Assembly (NCBI RefSeq): GCF_036088315.1
Contig: NZ_CP107996.1
Location: forward strand, 5,353,501 to 5,417,500
DNA from: Streptomyces sp. NBC_00344
GTDB taxonomy: Bacteria > Actinomycetota > Actinomycetes > Streptomycetales > Streptomycetaceae
Direction: 5' to 3'
Length of the DNA stretch: 64,000 bases
Shown here in pieces: positions 52,558 to 59,915 of this stretch (the stretch's first letter is position 1; every line of letters starts with the position of its first letter). Made by a program: the position numbers and the translations under genes. The notes under the pieces were generated by a model. That model was not told where the DNA came from. It searched no databases and saw only the letters and a program-made list of their open reading frames with translations.

Positions 52558-53487
52558 TCAGAGCGACCTCCCGGCGGCCGCCTGGGTCCCGGCCGTCGGC
52601 GGACGCCCGCCCGGAGCCCCGACCGCCTGAGCCCCCGCACGGCAACCCGCCTCCGCAGCGGCCGCGGCATCGCATCCCGCCAGCCGCGCCGCGAGAAAGC
52701 CCCCGGTGAACGCGTCCCCAGCGCCCGTCGAGTCCACCGCCGGTGCCTCGACGGGCGGGATCCGGGCGGTCACCGCCCCCGACTCGGCGAGCAGGGCCCC
52801 ACGTCCGCCCAGCGTCACCGCGGCCAGGGGTGTGTGGAGGCTCAGCTTCGCCGCCGCATCCGCAGGCTCGTGGAGCCCGGTAAGGAGGCGGGCCTCGTCG
52901 GCATTGGGCAGCAGCACATCCACACCGTCCGTCATCGCGAGAAAACGGTGCACCCCCAGGTCGGTGAGGAATCCGGCCGAAGCGGGGTCGACGCTCACCG
53001 GGATGCCCCGTGCGCGGGCCTCGGCGACAGCGGTGAGGGCGGCCCCGCGGCTCACTTCGGCGAAGAACAGATAGCCGGAGACATGAAGGTGCCCGACACC
53101 GTCGAGCAGGTCGTTCGACCAGTCGTCAGCCGACAGCCGCAGAGCCGCACCGCTGTCGGTGAGGAAGGTACGTTCGGCTGCGGCGTCCACCAGGGCGATC
53201 ACCGTGGCTGTCGGAGTCCGGTCATCGACCACCAGCCGGGCGTGCACTCCCGCGCTCCGCAGACTCTCGCCGTGCCAGGCCGCCGACTCCGCACCTACCC
53301 GGGCGAGGAGCCGTACGTCCGGAAGCCCCGCATACGCCGCCCAGCAGGCGACATTGGCTCCCGCTCCGCCCGGCAGCCTACGGATCTCCGCGTCCGTGTC
53401 CGTCGAGGGAGCGAGCGGAGCGCGATGACGGGCCACGATGTCGGTGACCACATCACCCACGACCAGCAGCGCCTTGCCCCCGGTCAC
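52558..53487 (-). CDS. psuK: PfkB-family kinase, likely pseudouridine kinase
   Basis: 309 residues of the ribokinase/PfkB family: LPGGAGANVACWAAYAGL (first signature), VDPASAGFL, LLPNADEARLLTG, and the catalytic DSTGAGDAFTGGFLAARLAG with the general-base Asp. GTG 53487 overlaps the stop of the pseudouridine-5'-phosphate glycosidase gene (GTGA). In bacteria these two functions form the pseudouridine degradation pathway: the kinase makes pseudouridine 5'-phosphate, then the glycosidase cleaves it to uracil and ribose 5-phosphate. The substrate assignment rests on this neighbour. Confidence 0.85.
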   Translation of the reverse strand: MTGGKALLVVGDVVTDIVARHRAPLAPSTDTDAEIRRLPGGAGANVACWAAYAGLPDVRLLARVGAESAAWHGESLRSAGVHARLVVDDRTPTATVIALVDAAAERTFLTDSGAALRLSADDWSNDLLDGVGHLHVSGYLFFAEVSRGAALTAVAEARARGIPVSVDPASAGFLTDLGVHRFLAMTDGVDVLLPNADEARLLTGLHEPADAAAKLSLHTPLAAVTLGGRGALLAESGAVTARIPPVEAPAVDSTGAGDAFTGGFLAARLAGCDAAAAAEAGCRAGAQAVGAPGGRPPTAGTQAAAGRSL

Positions 53488-54392
53488 ATGGCCGCCGCGA
53501 TCCGGGCCGCCAGCTGTACATTTCCGCGCACCGCCGCCAGGTTTGCCTCCAGGGACGCTCCTTCCGTCCGCCGCATCAGATATTCGAGAAGGAACGGCGT
53601 GACAGCCTGCCCCGTGATCCCGCGCGCCCGGCTCTCGTCCAGTGCCTCCGTCAGCACCCGGTCGTGCAGGTCCGGGTCCAGCTGCTCCGCTTCCGGAACC
53701 GGGTTCGCCACGATCAGTGCGGCCTCCGGACCGCCGAGCGCGTCCTGCGCGCGGATCACCGACACGACCTCGTCCGGCGTGTGCACCGTCCAGTCGACCG
53801 GCTCGCCCGAACTGCTGAGATAGAAACCGGGGAAGGTCTCCGTGCCGTACCCCACGACGCCGACGCCCAGTGTCTCCAGACGCTGAAGTGTCGCGGGAAC
53901 GTCCAGGATCGACTTGACCCCCGCGCACACCACTGCGATCCGAGTCCGGGCCAGCAGCCGCAGATCCGCCGATTCGTCCTGTGTCTCGGTCCAGCCACGG
54001 TGTACGCCGCCGAGGCCGCCTGTGGCGAAGATCCTGATGCCGGCCCTGGCGGCCAGCAGCGCTGTCGCGGACACGGTCGTCGCGCCGCTCGCCCCGGCGG
54101 CGAATGCCGGAGCGAGATCGCGATGTCCCAGCTTGCGGATCGAGTCGTCGTTCGCGACGCGCTCCAACTCGGCCTTGTCCAGACCGATGCGCGCGCTTCC
54201 GCCGAGAACCGCGATGGTTGCCGGGACGGCACCCGAATCGCGTACCAGCGCCTCCAGTTCCCCGGCGACGCGCAGGTTGCGCGGGCGCGGCAGCCCGTGC
54301 GCGATGATGGTGGACTCAAGGGCGACCACGGGGCGTCGCCGGGCCAGCGCTTCCCTTACCTCTTCGGACAGCAGCAGAGTGGTATCGGACAT
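53484..54392 (-). CDS. psuG: pseudouridine-5'-phosphate glycosidase
   Basis: 302 residues, clear PsuG family: VVALESTIIAHGLPRPRNL (catalytic Glu region), ARIGLDKAEL, KLGHRDLAPA (metal-binding Asp region), GATTVSATALLAARAGIRIF, ATGGLGGVHRG and YGTETFPGFY. Cleaves the C-C bond of pseudouridine 5'-phosphate. Coupled to the downstream PfkB kinase. Start 54392 (MSDTTLL) has GGGGAC close upstream; the longer frame to 54653 runs into the neighbouring gene. Confidence 0.95.
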   Translation of the reverse strand: MSDTTLLLSEEVREALARRRPVVALESTIIAHGLPRPRNLRVAGELEALVRDSGAVPATIAVLGGSARIGLDKAELERVANDDSIRKLGHRDLAPAFAAGASGATTVSATALLAARAGIRIFATGGLGGVHRGWTETQDESADLRLLARTRIAVVCAGVKSILDVPATLQRLETLGVGVVGYGTETFPGFYLSSSGEPVDWTVHTPDEVVSVIRAQDALGGPEAALIVANPVPEAEQLDPDLHDRVLTEALDESRARGITGQAVTPFLLEYLMRRTEGASLEANLAAVRGNVQLAARIAAAM

Positions 54393-54472
54393 GTCCCCAT
54401 CCCTGGCGCGCCGGACCCCGCGCCAAACGTCGGGGCTCCGCCTCTCGCACCGACTCCAGCCGGTGCCGGGGG

Positions 54473-55921
54473 CTACACCAGGCGCTTTATCTCCCCGCGC
54501 ACCCGGTAGAAACCTCCCGCTGAGGAGTGCAGACCCTCCACGACGTAACGGGCGCCGGGCTGTCGTATCGCCCGGGGGAACTGGACGTGCCAGGACGGGT
54601 CGTAGCCGTCCGAGACGACCTGGACCCTGAGCCGTCCGCCGGCCTGGACGCACTCGACCACGATCCCGGCACCGGGCGCCGGAACAGAACTCACGGTGGC
54701 CACGGTCGCGGCCGGAGTGTAGGTGGGGAGCGCTGCCGCCTGCTTCACGTCGACGGCGACCGGCAGACTGCCGCCCTGCGCCGCCGTAATCGCTGCCTCA
54801 CTCGCGTCGATACAGGCCAGCGTGCCATCGGTGGTGACGACGTAGAGCTTCTCGTCGTGGTATTGCATCGACAGGGCCGCGCCACCGCCAGTGCCGAGCT
54901 TCCACAACCGGGTGCCGTCCGCCGTGAAGCAGTAGACGGATGAGGCCAGGTCGCCGGCGAACACATACTCCCCGTCGGCCGAGGTCGCACACGAGTAGAC
55001 CGCCGCATCGCAGTGGAAACTCGCCTCGCTCCGCCCGGTCGCCTTGGACAGCCGCTCGACGATCTGGCGGCCGGTGCCTGCGTACACCGCGGTGTCCTCC
55101 TGCCAGCCGAAGAGCACATTGCCGAAGGTCCTGGTGTGCCACAACTCGCCGCTGCCGTCCGCGGCGTAGGCCGTCACGCCGTCGGTGTGCCCGTGGTACA
55201 CCGCGCGGTCGTCCGCGCGCACCATCCAGGCGTTGTTTCCGGTGGACCTGCGCGACCACTGGAATTCGTCCTCGTGGTCGATGACGGTGAGACCGCCGCT
55301 CCGGTCGGATACGTTCAGCACGCCCTCGTGGATGTCCAGCCAGAAAATGTCCACGTCGTCCGCGATCTCGTACGCGGCGAACGGCATCTTCGACGACAGG
55401 TCGTACACCTTGCCGTCGTCGCACCCGGCGTAGATCCAGAAGTCGTCCGCGACCAGGCACTTCACTCCGTCGGGCAGCGAGAACCTTGCCAGCACCTCGC
55501 CGTCGTGACCCAGCGTGTAGACGTCACCCCGCTGATTGCCCACCCAGCAGTGGTCCTCGTCGATATGGATGCCGAACGCCGAAGCGCCGGTACGGAACCG
55601 CCAGATCACCGGTGCGGTCGCCCTCGCCGTCGATGGCGCCGCTGTCACCTGACGTCGTGTCACCGCGCGTGCCGTGCGCTGCCCCTGCACCGCGGGCGCA
55701 TAGCCTTTGCGGACCTTCTCGCCCACCTTCTTCGCGGCAACGGCCTTCGCCTTCTCGGCAGTCGGGAAGGCCGAGACCTGCCGCTGTCCCTCGGCGCCGA
55801 TCCGCCCGTACCGGACCGTCACCGCCGTCCCGTCGACCGTCACTTCGTAGAACTTGTGTGCCCCGCCGTCCTCCTGGGACAGCTCCAGATACGTGGTCCT
55901 TCCCGCCTGCCCGGCCGCCAT
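54473..55921 (-). CDS. WGR domain plus beta-propeller (PQQ/WD-like repeat) protein
   Basis: 482 residues. The N-terminal ~75 residues are a WGR domain (TYLELSQEDGGAHKFYEVTV, then VTVRYGRIGAEGQRQV), the module that in PARPs senses DNA ends. After a basic linker, residues about 105-400 form repeated blades such as GDVYTLGHDGEVLARFSLPD, AVYHGHTDGVTAYAADGSG and SSVYCFTADGTRLWKLGTG, typical of PQQ-like/WD propellers. The C terminus (WHVQFPRAIRQPGARYVVEG) is a beta domain. No catalytic residues are obvious, so an adaptor or sensor role is likely. Transcribed from a perfect PafBC-type promoter (55973-55995), consistent with DNA damage. GGGGAGGGG lies 7-8 nt before the ATG. Confidence 0.85.
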   Translation of the reverse strand: MAAGQAGRTTYLELSQEDGGAHKFYEVTVDGTAVTVRYGRIGAEGQRQVSAFPTAEKAKAVAAKKVGEKVRKGYAPAVQGQRTARAVTRRQVTAAPSTARATAPVIWRFRTGASAFGIHIDEDHCWVGNQRGDVYTLGHDGEVLARFSLPDGVKCLVADDFWIYAGCDDGKVYDLSSKMPFAAYEIADDVDIFWLDIHEGVLNVSDRSGGLTVIDHEDEFQWSRRSTGNNAWMVRADDRAVYHGHTDGVTAYAADGSGELWHTRTFGNVLFGWQEDTAVYAGTGRQIVERLSKATGRSEASFHCDAAVYSCATSADGEYVFAGDLASSVYCFTADGTRLWKLGTGGGAALSMQYHDEKLYVVTTDGTLACIDASEAAITAAQGGSLPVAVDVKQAAALPTYTPAATVATVSSVPAPGAGIVVECVQAGGRLRVQVVSDGYDPSWHVQFPRAIRQPGARYVVEGLHSSAGGFYRVRGEIKRLV

Positions 55922-56288
55922 GACACACCCCTCCCCACGGACCGGCCCGTGCGGCCGATCTTCAGTGATCTCACGCTAGACCGAGCCACTGACAATCGGT
56001 CAGACGGCGTCATAAATGCAGGTCGGAGAGTTCGTATCGTATCCAGCACCTGTCCCGGACGGTGCGTCGTGGACGGCCTCGGCCGCACCCCGTTGCTACC
56101 GCAGGGCGTGTCCCCGCAGGGTGGGCCACCGTGCCGGGAGGTAATGCGCAGAGCGCCGCGGCCGAGGGGCTCCGCTGCGCAGTGGTGTGACACGACGGAT
56201 TCCATCGCGAGCGGCCCCCGCTCACCTGCCGCAGGCTGCGGAAGGGCGGTGCCGAACGCCTGCGGGCGCCGGTACCGGGCGCCGGGGA
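55922..56288. other. 367-nt region upstream of the WGR gene
   Basis: Contains the WGR promoter (55973-55995) and otherwise no supported gene. The part near 56020-56260 is GC-rich with imperfect inverted repeats that could terminate the ogt transcript, which ends at 56289. Confidence 0.45.
55973..55995 (-). promoter_or_regulatory. PafBC-type damage promoter of the WGR gene
   Basis: On the minus strand: TTGTCAGTG (55995-55987), 8 nt, TAGCGT (55978-55973). Perfect match to TTGTCRGTG-N8-TAnnnT. The WGR start codon follows about 50 nt downstream with its own ribosome binding site, so unlike ogt, uvrB and polA this transcript has a leader. Confidence 0.78.
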
Positions 56289-56834
56289 TCAGAAGAGCGG
56301 CTCCGGCAGCACGCACTCCAACGCCAGCAGCTGCCGTTTCGTCTCGAGGCCGCCGCCGAAGCCGCCGAGCCCGCCGCCGCTCTCCACCACCCGGTGGCAC
56401 GGCACAACGACAGGCAGCGGATTCGACCCCATCGCGGCGCCGACTGCCTGGGCCGCCGCGGGCCGGCCCACTCTGCGGGCCAGATCGCCGTACCCCACGA
56501 CCGTGCCGTAGGGGACACCTGCGGCCAGCTCACGCAGCACCTCGCGGTTGAATCCGGACGAGAGTGCCCAGTCGAGCGGCAGCGTGAATTCGCGCAGTTC
56601 TCCAGCGAAGTATGCGGTCAGCTGACGTATGGGCTCGGCCAGCCGGGAGGATTGCGGCGATTCCACCGGCGGCGCGCCGAACCGTGAGGTGAGCCGCTGC
56701 AGAGCCTTCTCCCGCGCCGCCGGATCCGCATGGAACACGACGTTCGCCAGCCCCTTTCCGGTCACGGCGAGCAGCAGAGGCCCGATGCCGGTCCCGATCC
56801 AGGTCCACTCGATGGTTCGACTGTCTCCGTCCAC
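56289..56834 (-). CDS. ogt: methylated-DNA--protein-cysteine S-methyltransferase
   Basis: 181 residues. The active site is [19 protein letters not shown] with the acceptor Cys in PCHR; the helix-turn-helix is [20 protein letters not shown], and the Asn hinge with the arginine finger is [12 protein letters not shown]. Takes methyl groups from O6-methylguanine or O4-methylthymine onto its own Cys. Divergent from uvrB with a mirrored damage promoter. GTG 56834 is chosen because TACGGT lies 7 nt upstream; the frame continues to GTG 56858, inside the promoter. The N-terminal domain is short. Confidence 0.93.
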   Translation of the reverse strand: MDGDSRTIEWTWIGTGIGPLLLAVTGKGLANVVFHADPAAREKALQRLTSRFGAPPVESPQSSRLAEPIRQLTAYFAGELREFTLPLDWALSSGFNREVLRELAAGVPYGTVVGYGDLARRVGRPAAAQAVGAAMGSNPLPVVVPCHRVVESGGGLGGFGGGLETKRQLLALECVLPEPLF

Positions 56835-56836
56835 AC

Positions 56837-56920
56837 GGACCACCGTACGACGGTCCACCGACAGCCCTTGCGGGACGGCGATTCAGCCCCGTTGTCGGTG
56901 GCGGGTCGTACGGTGGTTCC
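56837..56920. promoter_or_regulatory. mirrored PafBC-type promoters shared by ogt and uvrB
   Basis: Plus strand (uvrB): TTGTCGGTG (56892-56900), N8, TACGGT (56909-56914), 6 nt, ATG 56921. Minus strand (ogt): CTGTCGGTG (56864-56856), N8, TACGGT (56847-56842), 7 nt, GTG 56834. The two form an imperfect inverted repeat of about 27 bp (56837-56863 and 56893-56920) separated by about 29 nt. Only the first base of the ogt copy departs from TTGTCRGTG-N8-TAnnnT. Both transcripts would be leaderless. Confidence 0.82.
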
Positions 56921-59041
56921 ATGCGGCCCGTTTCCAAGATCGAACGCACGGTGGCGCCTTTCGAGGTCGTCAGTCCCTACCAGCCCAGCGGTGACCAGCC
57001 GACGGCCATCGCCGAGCTGGAGAAGCGCATTCGTGCAGGTGAGAAGGATGTCGTCCTGCTCGGCGCAACCGGCACCGGAAAGTCGGCGACGACCGCCTGG
57101 ATGATCGAAAAGCTTCAGCGCCCCACCCTGGTGATGGCTCCGAACAAGACGCTCGCCGCCCAGCTGGCGAACGAATTCCGCGAGCTGCTTCCCCATAACG
57201 CCGTCGAGTACTTCGTCTCGTACTACGACTACTACCAGCCCGAGGCATACGTCCCGCAGTCCGATACGTACATCGAGAAGGACTCCTCGATCAACGAGGA
57301 GGTCGAACGGCTGCGGCACTCCGCCACGAACTCACTGCTGACCCGCCGCGACGTCATCGTGGTCGCATCGGTCTCCTGCATCTACGGCCTCGGCACACCG
57401 CAGGAGTACGTCGACCGGATGGTCTCGCTCAAGGTCGGCGAGGAGATCGACCGCGACCAGTTGCTCCGCAGGTTCGTCGACATCCAGTACACCCGCAATG
57501 ACACTGCGTTCACCCGCGGCACCTTCCGGGTGCGGGGCGACACCATCGAGATCTTCCCGGTGTACGAGGAGCTGGCTGTCCGGATCGAGATGTTCGGCGA
57601 CGAGATCGAAGCGCTCTCCACGCTGCACCCGCTCACCGGCGAGATCATCAGCGAGGACACATCCCTCTACGTCTTCCCGGCCACCCACTACGTCGCGGGC
57701 CCCGAGCGTATGGAGAAGGCGGTCAACGGCATCGAGAAGGAGCTGGAGGGCAGGCTCGCCGAGCTGGACAAGCAGGGAAAGATGCTGGAGTCCCAGCGGC
57801 TGCGCATGCGCACCACCTATGACCTGGAGATGCTGCGCCAGATCGGCAGCTGCTCCGGCGTCGAGAACTACTCGATGCACTTCGACGGGCGCGACCCCGG
57901 CACGGCGCCCAACACCCTCCTCGACTACTTCCCAGAGGATTTCCTGCTCGTTCTCGACGAGTCGCATGTCACCGTGCCGCAGATCGGCGCGATGTACGAG
58001 GGCGACGCCTCCCGCAAGCGCACCCTGGTCGATCACGGCTTCCGTCTGCCGTCCGCCCTGGACAACAGGCCGTTGAAGTGGGAGGAGTTCCAGAAGCGGA
58101 TCGGTCAGACGGTCTATCTCTCCGCCACCCCCGGCACCTACGAGCTCTCCCGCGGTGACGGCTTCGTGGAGCAGATCATCAGGCCCACCGGCCTTGTCGA
58201 CCCCGAAGTCGTCGTCAAGCCCACCGAGGGGCAGATCGACGACCTGGTGCACGAGATCCGCACGCGCACGGAGAAGGACGAGCGGGTTCTGGTCACCACG
58301 CTCACCAAGAAGATGGCCGAGGACCTCACGGACTACTTCCTCAACCTGGGTATCCAGGTGCGCTATCTGCACAGCGACGTCGACACCCTGCGCCGCATCG
58401 AGCTGCTGCGCGAGCTGCGGGCCGGTGAGTACGACGTACTGGTCGGCATCAACCTGCTGCGTGAGGGGCTCGACCTTCCCGAGGTGTCGCTCGTCGCGAT
58501 CCTCGACGCGGACAAGGAGGGATTCCTGCGCTCGGGGACCTCGCTGATCCAGACGATCGGGCGGGCGGCGCGCAACGTCTCGGGGCAGGTCCACATGTAT
58601 GCCGACCGGATCACCCCGGCCATGGAGAAGGCCATCGACGAGACCAACCGCCGCCGGGAGAAGCAGGTCGCGTACAACAAGGAGCGCGGTCTCGACCCGC
58701 AGCCGCTGCGCAAGAAGATCAACGACATTGTCGCGACCATCGCACGCGAGGAGGTCGACACCGAGGAACTGCTCGGCACCGGCTACCGCCAGGCGAAGGA
58801 AGGGAAGCAGGCAAAGGCTCCGGTGCCCTCGCTGGGCGCCGCGGCGAAGCGGTCGAAGACATCGAAGACGGTCCTCACCGATCGCCCTGCCGCAGAACTC
58901 GCCGGGATCATCGAGGAGATGACCGAGCGGATGCGGGCAGCGGCCGCGGATCTGCAGTTCGAGGTTGCTGCCCGGCTGCGGGATGAAGTCGGTGAACTCA
59001 AGAAGGAGCTGCGCCAGATGAAGGAGGCCGGGCAGGCCTGA
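56921..59041 (+). CDS. uvrB: excinuclease ABC subunit B
   Basis: 706 residues, complete UvrB. Walker [17 protein letters not shown], the DNA-damage-binding beta-hairpin [24 protein letters not shown]-like box VLDESHVT, helicase motifs [12 protein letters not shown] and [26 protein letters not shown], and the C-terminal UVR domain [20 protein letters not shown] that binds UvrC. It verifies lesions in nucleotide excision repair. Leaderless (no ribosome binding site; TACGGT 6 nt upstream) and driven by a PafBC-type promoter. Confidence 0.98.
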   Translation: MRPVSKIERTVAPFEVVSPYQPSGDQPTAIAELEKRIRAGEKDVVLLGATGTGKSATTAWMIEKLQRPTLVMAPNKTLAAQLANEFRELLPHNAVEYFVSYYDYYQPEAYVPQSDTYIEKDSSINEEVERLRHSATNSLLTRRDVIVVASVSCIYGLGTPQEYVDRMVSLKVGEEIDRDQLLRRFVDIQYTRNDTAFTRGTFRVRGDTIEIFPVYEELAVRIEMFGDEIEALSTLHPLTGEIISEDTSLYVFPATHYVAGPERMEKAVNGIEKELEGRLAELDKQGKMLESQRLRMRTTYDLEMLRQIGSCSGVENYSMHFDGRDPGTAPNTLLDYFPEDFLLVLDESHVTVPQIGAMYEGDASRKRTLVDHGFRLPSALDNRPLKWEEFQKRIGQTVYLSATPGTYELSRGDGFVEQIIRPTGLVDPEVVVKPTEGQIDDLVHEIRTRTEKDERVLVTTLTKKMAEDLTDYFLNLGIQVRYLHSDVDTLRRIELLRELRAGEYDVLVGINLLREGLDLPEVSLVAILDADKEGFLRSGTSLIQTIGRAARNVSGQVHMYADRITPAMEKAIDETNRRREKQVAYNKERGLDPQPLRKKINDIVATIAREEVDTEELLGTGYRQAKEGKQAKAPVPSLGAAAKRSKTSKTVLTDRPAAELAGIIEEMTERMRAAAADLQFEVAARLRDEVGELKKELRQMKEAGQA

Positions 59042-59043
59042 GA

Positions 59044-59059
59044 CGTTGTTGCAACAACG
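59044..59059. repeat. perfect 16-bp palindrome downstream of uvrB
   Basis: CGTTGTTGCAACAACG, a perfect palindrome with no spacer, 2 nt after the uvrB stop and about 45 nt before the TerD promoter. Could be a protein-binding site controlling the TerD gene, or part of a terminator with the AAAAA that follows. Confidence 0.55.
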
Positions 59060-59086
59060 ACACAAAAACGGCCCGGGCCTCCTGCG

Positions 59087-59109
59087 TCGTCAGCCCGACT
59101 GCGTAGGGT
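59087..59109 (+). promoter_or_regulatory. candidate TerD promoter with weak PafBC-like box
   Basis: TCGTCAGCC (59087-59095), 8 nt, TAGGGT (59104-59109). The -10 is good and the spacing correct, but only six of nine upstream positions fit TTGTCRGTG. The perfect palindrome at 59044-59059 lies just upstream. Start predicted near 59116. Confidence 0.35.
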
Positions 59110-59147
59110 GCGGGTAAAACGTGGGGAAACAGGAGAAGGGACAGCGC

Positions 59148-59750
59148 GTGACGGCCAATTTTGCCAAGGGCCCTGGCGTCAACCTGACCAAGGGGCAGGC
59201 CATCAGCCTGCAGAAGAACGACGGGGGCACCCTGACCGCGGTGCGCATGGGACTCGGATGGCAGGCGGCTCCGCGCCGTGGGCTGTTCGGTTCGCGTACC
59301 CGTGAGATCGACCTCGACGCGTCGGCCGTGCTCTTCGCCGACAAGCAGCCGGTCGACGTGGTGTTCTTCCGTCATCTCATCAGCGACGACGGTTCGGTCA
59401 AGCACACCGGTGACAACCTGGTCGGCGGCGCGGGCCAGGGCGGCGACGACGAGGCGATCCTGGTCGACCTGCAGCGCGTTCCGGTGCATATCGACCAGAT
59501 CGTCTTCACGGTGAACTCCTTCACCGGCCAGACGTTCCAGGAAGTGCAGAACGCCTTCTGCCGCATCGTCGACGAGACCAACGGTGACGAGCTCGCCCGC
59601 TACACGCTCGACGGCGGCGGTCAGTTCACCGCCCAGATCATGGCGAAGGTGCACCGTGCGGGAGCCGGCTGGCAGATGACGGCCATCGGCAGCCCGGCCA
59701 ACGGCCGCACGTTCCAGGACCTGATGCCGGCGATCCTGCCGCACCTGTAG
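59148..59750 (+). CDS. TerD-family protein
   Basis: 200 residues, single TerD/CABP1 domain: FAKGPGVNLTKGQAISLQKN, then EIDLDASAVLFADKQPVDVVFF, GDDEAILVDLQRVPVHIDQI (the Ca2+-binding acidic pair GDDEAI), and FVEVQNAFCRI-like TFQEVQNAFCRI. The insert RRGLFGSRTR is common in Streptomyces members. TerD proteins bind Ca2+ and act in stress and differentiation; the reaction is unknown. GTG 59148 (VTANFAKG) has AGGAGAAGGGA upstream; a GTG at 59121 is the alternative. Confidence 0.93.
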   Translation: MTANFAKGPGVNLTKGQAISLQKNDGGTLTAVRMGLGWQAAPRRGLFGSRTREIDLDASAVLFADKQPVDVVFFRHLISDDGSVKHTGDNLVGGAGQGGDDEAILVDLQRVPVHIDQIVFTVNSFTGQTFQEVQNAFCRIVDETNGDELARYTLDGGGQFTAQIMAKVHRAGAGWQMTAIGSPANGRTFQDLMPAILPHL

Positions 59751-59915
59751 AGCGGAGCGCGCCTCTTTCGTACGCACGAGGCGGACAGGACGACACGCAG
59801 CTCCCGGAGGCATCGCGCCTCCGGGAGCTGCATCGCATCACCGGCGGACAGCAGACCGGCAACAGCAGATCAGCAGCGCGCACCGGGCACTGCGACGCGA
59901 CGAGGGGGACGGGCG

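Noticed and set aside
56837..56920. LexA (SOS) box upstream of uvrB
   Set aside because: No CGAAC-N5-GTTCG-like site; the PafBC-type motif explains the conserved sequence better.
57332..59065. 577-codon minus-strand frame opposite uvrB
   Set aside because: Antisense shadow; the plus-strand product is full-length UvrB.
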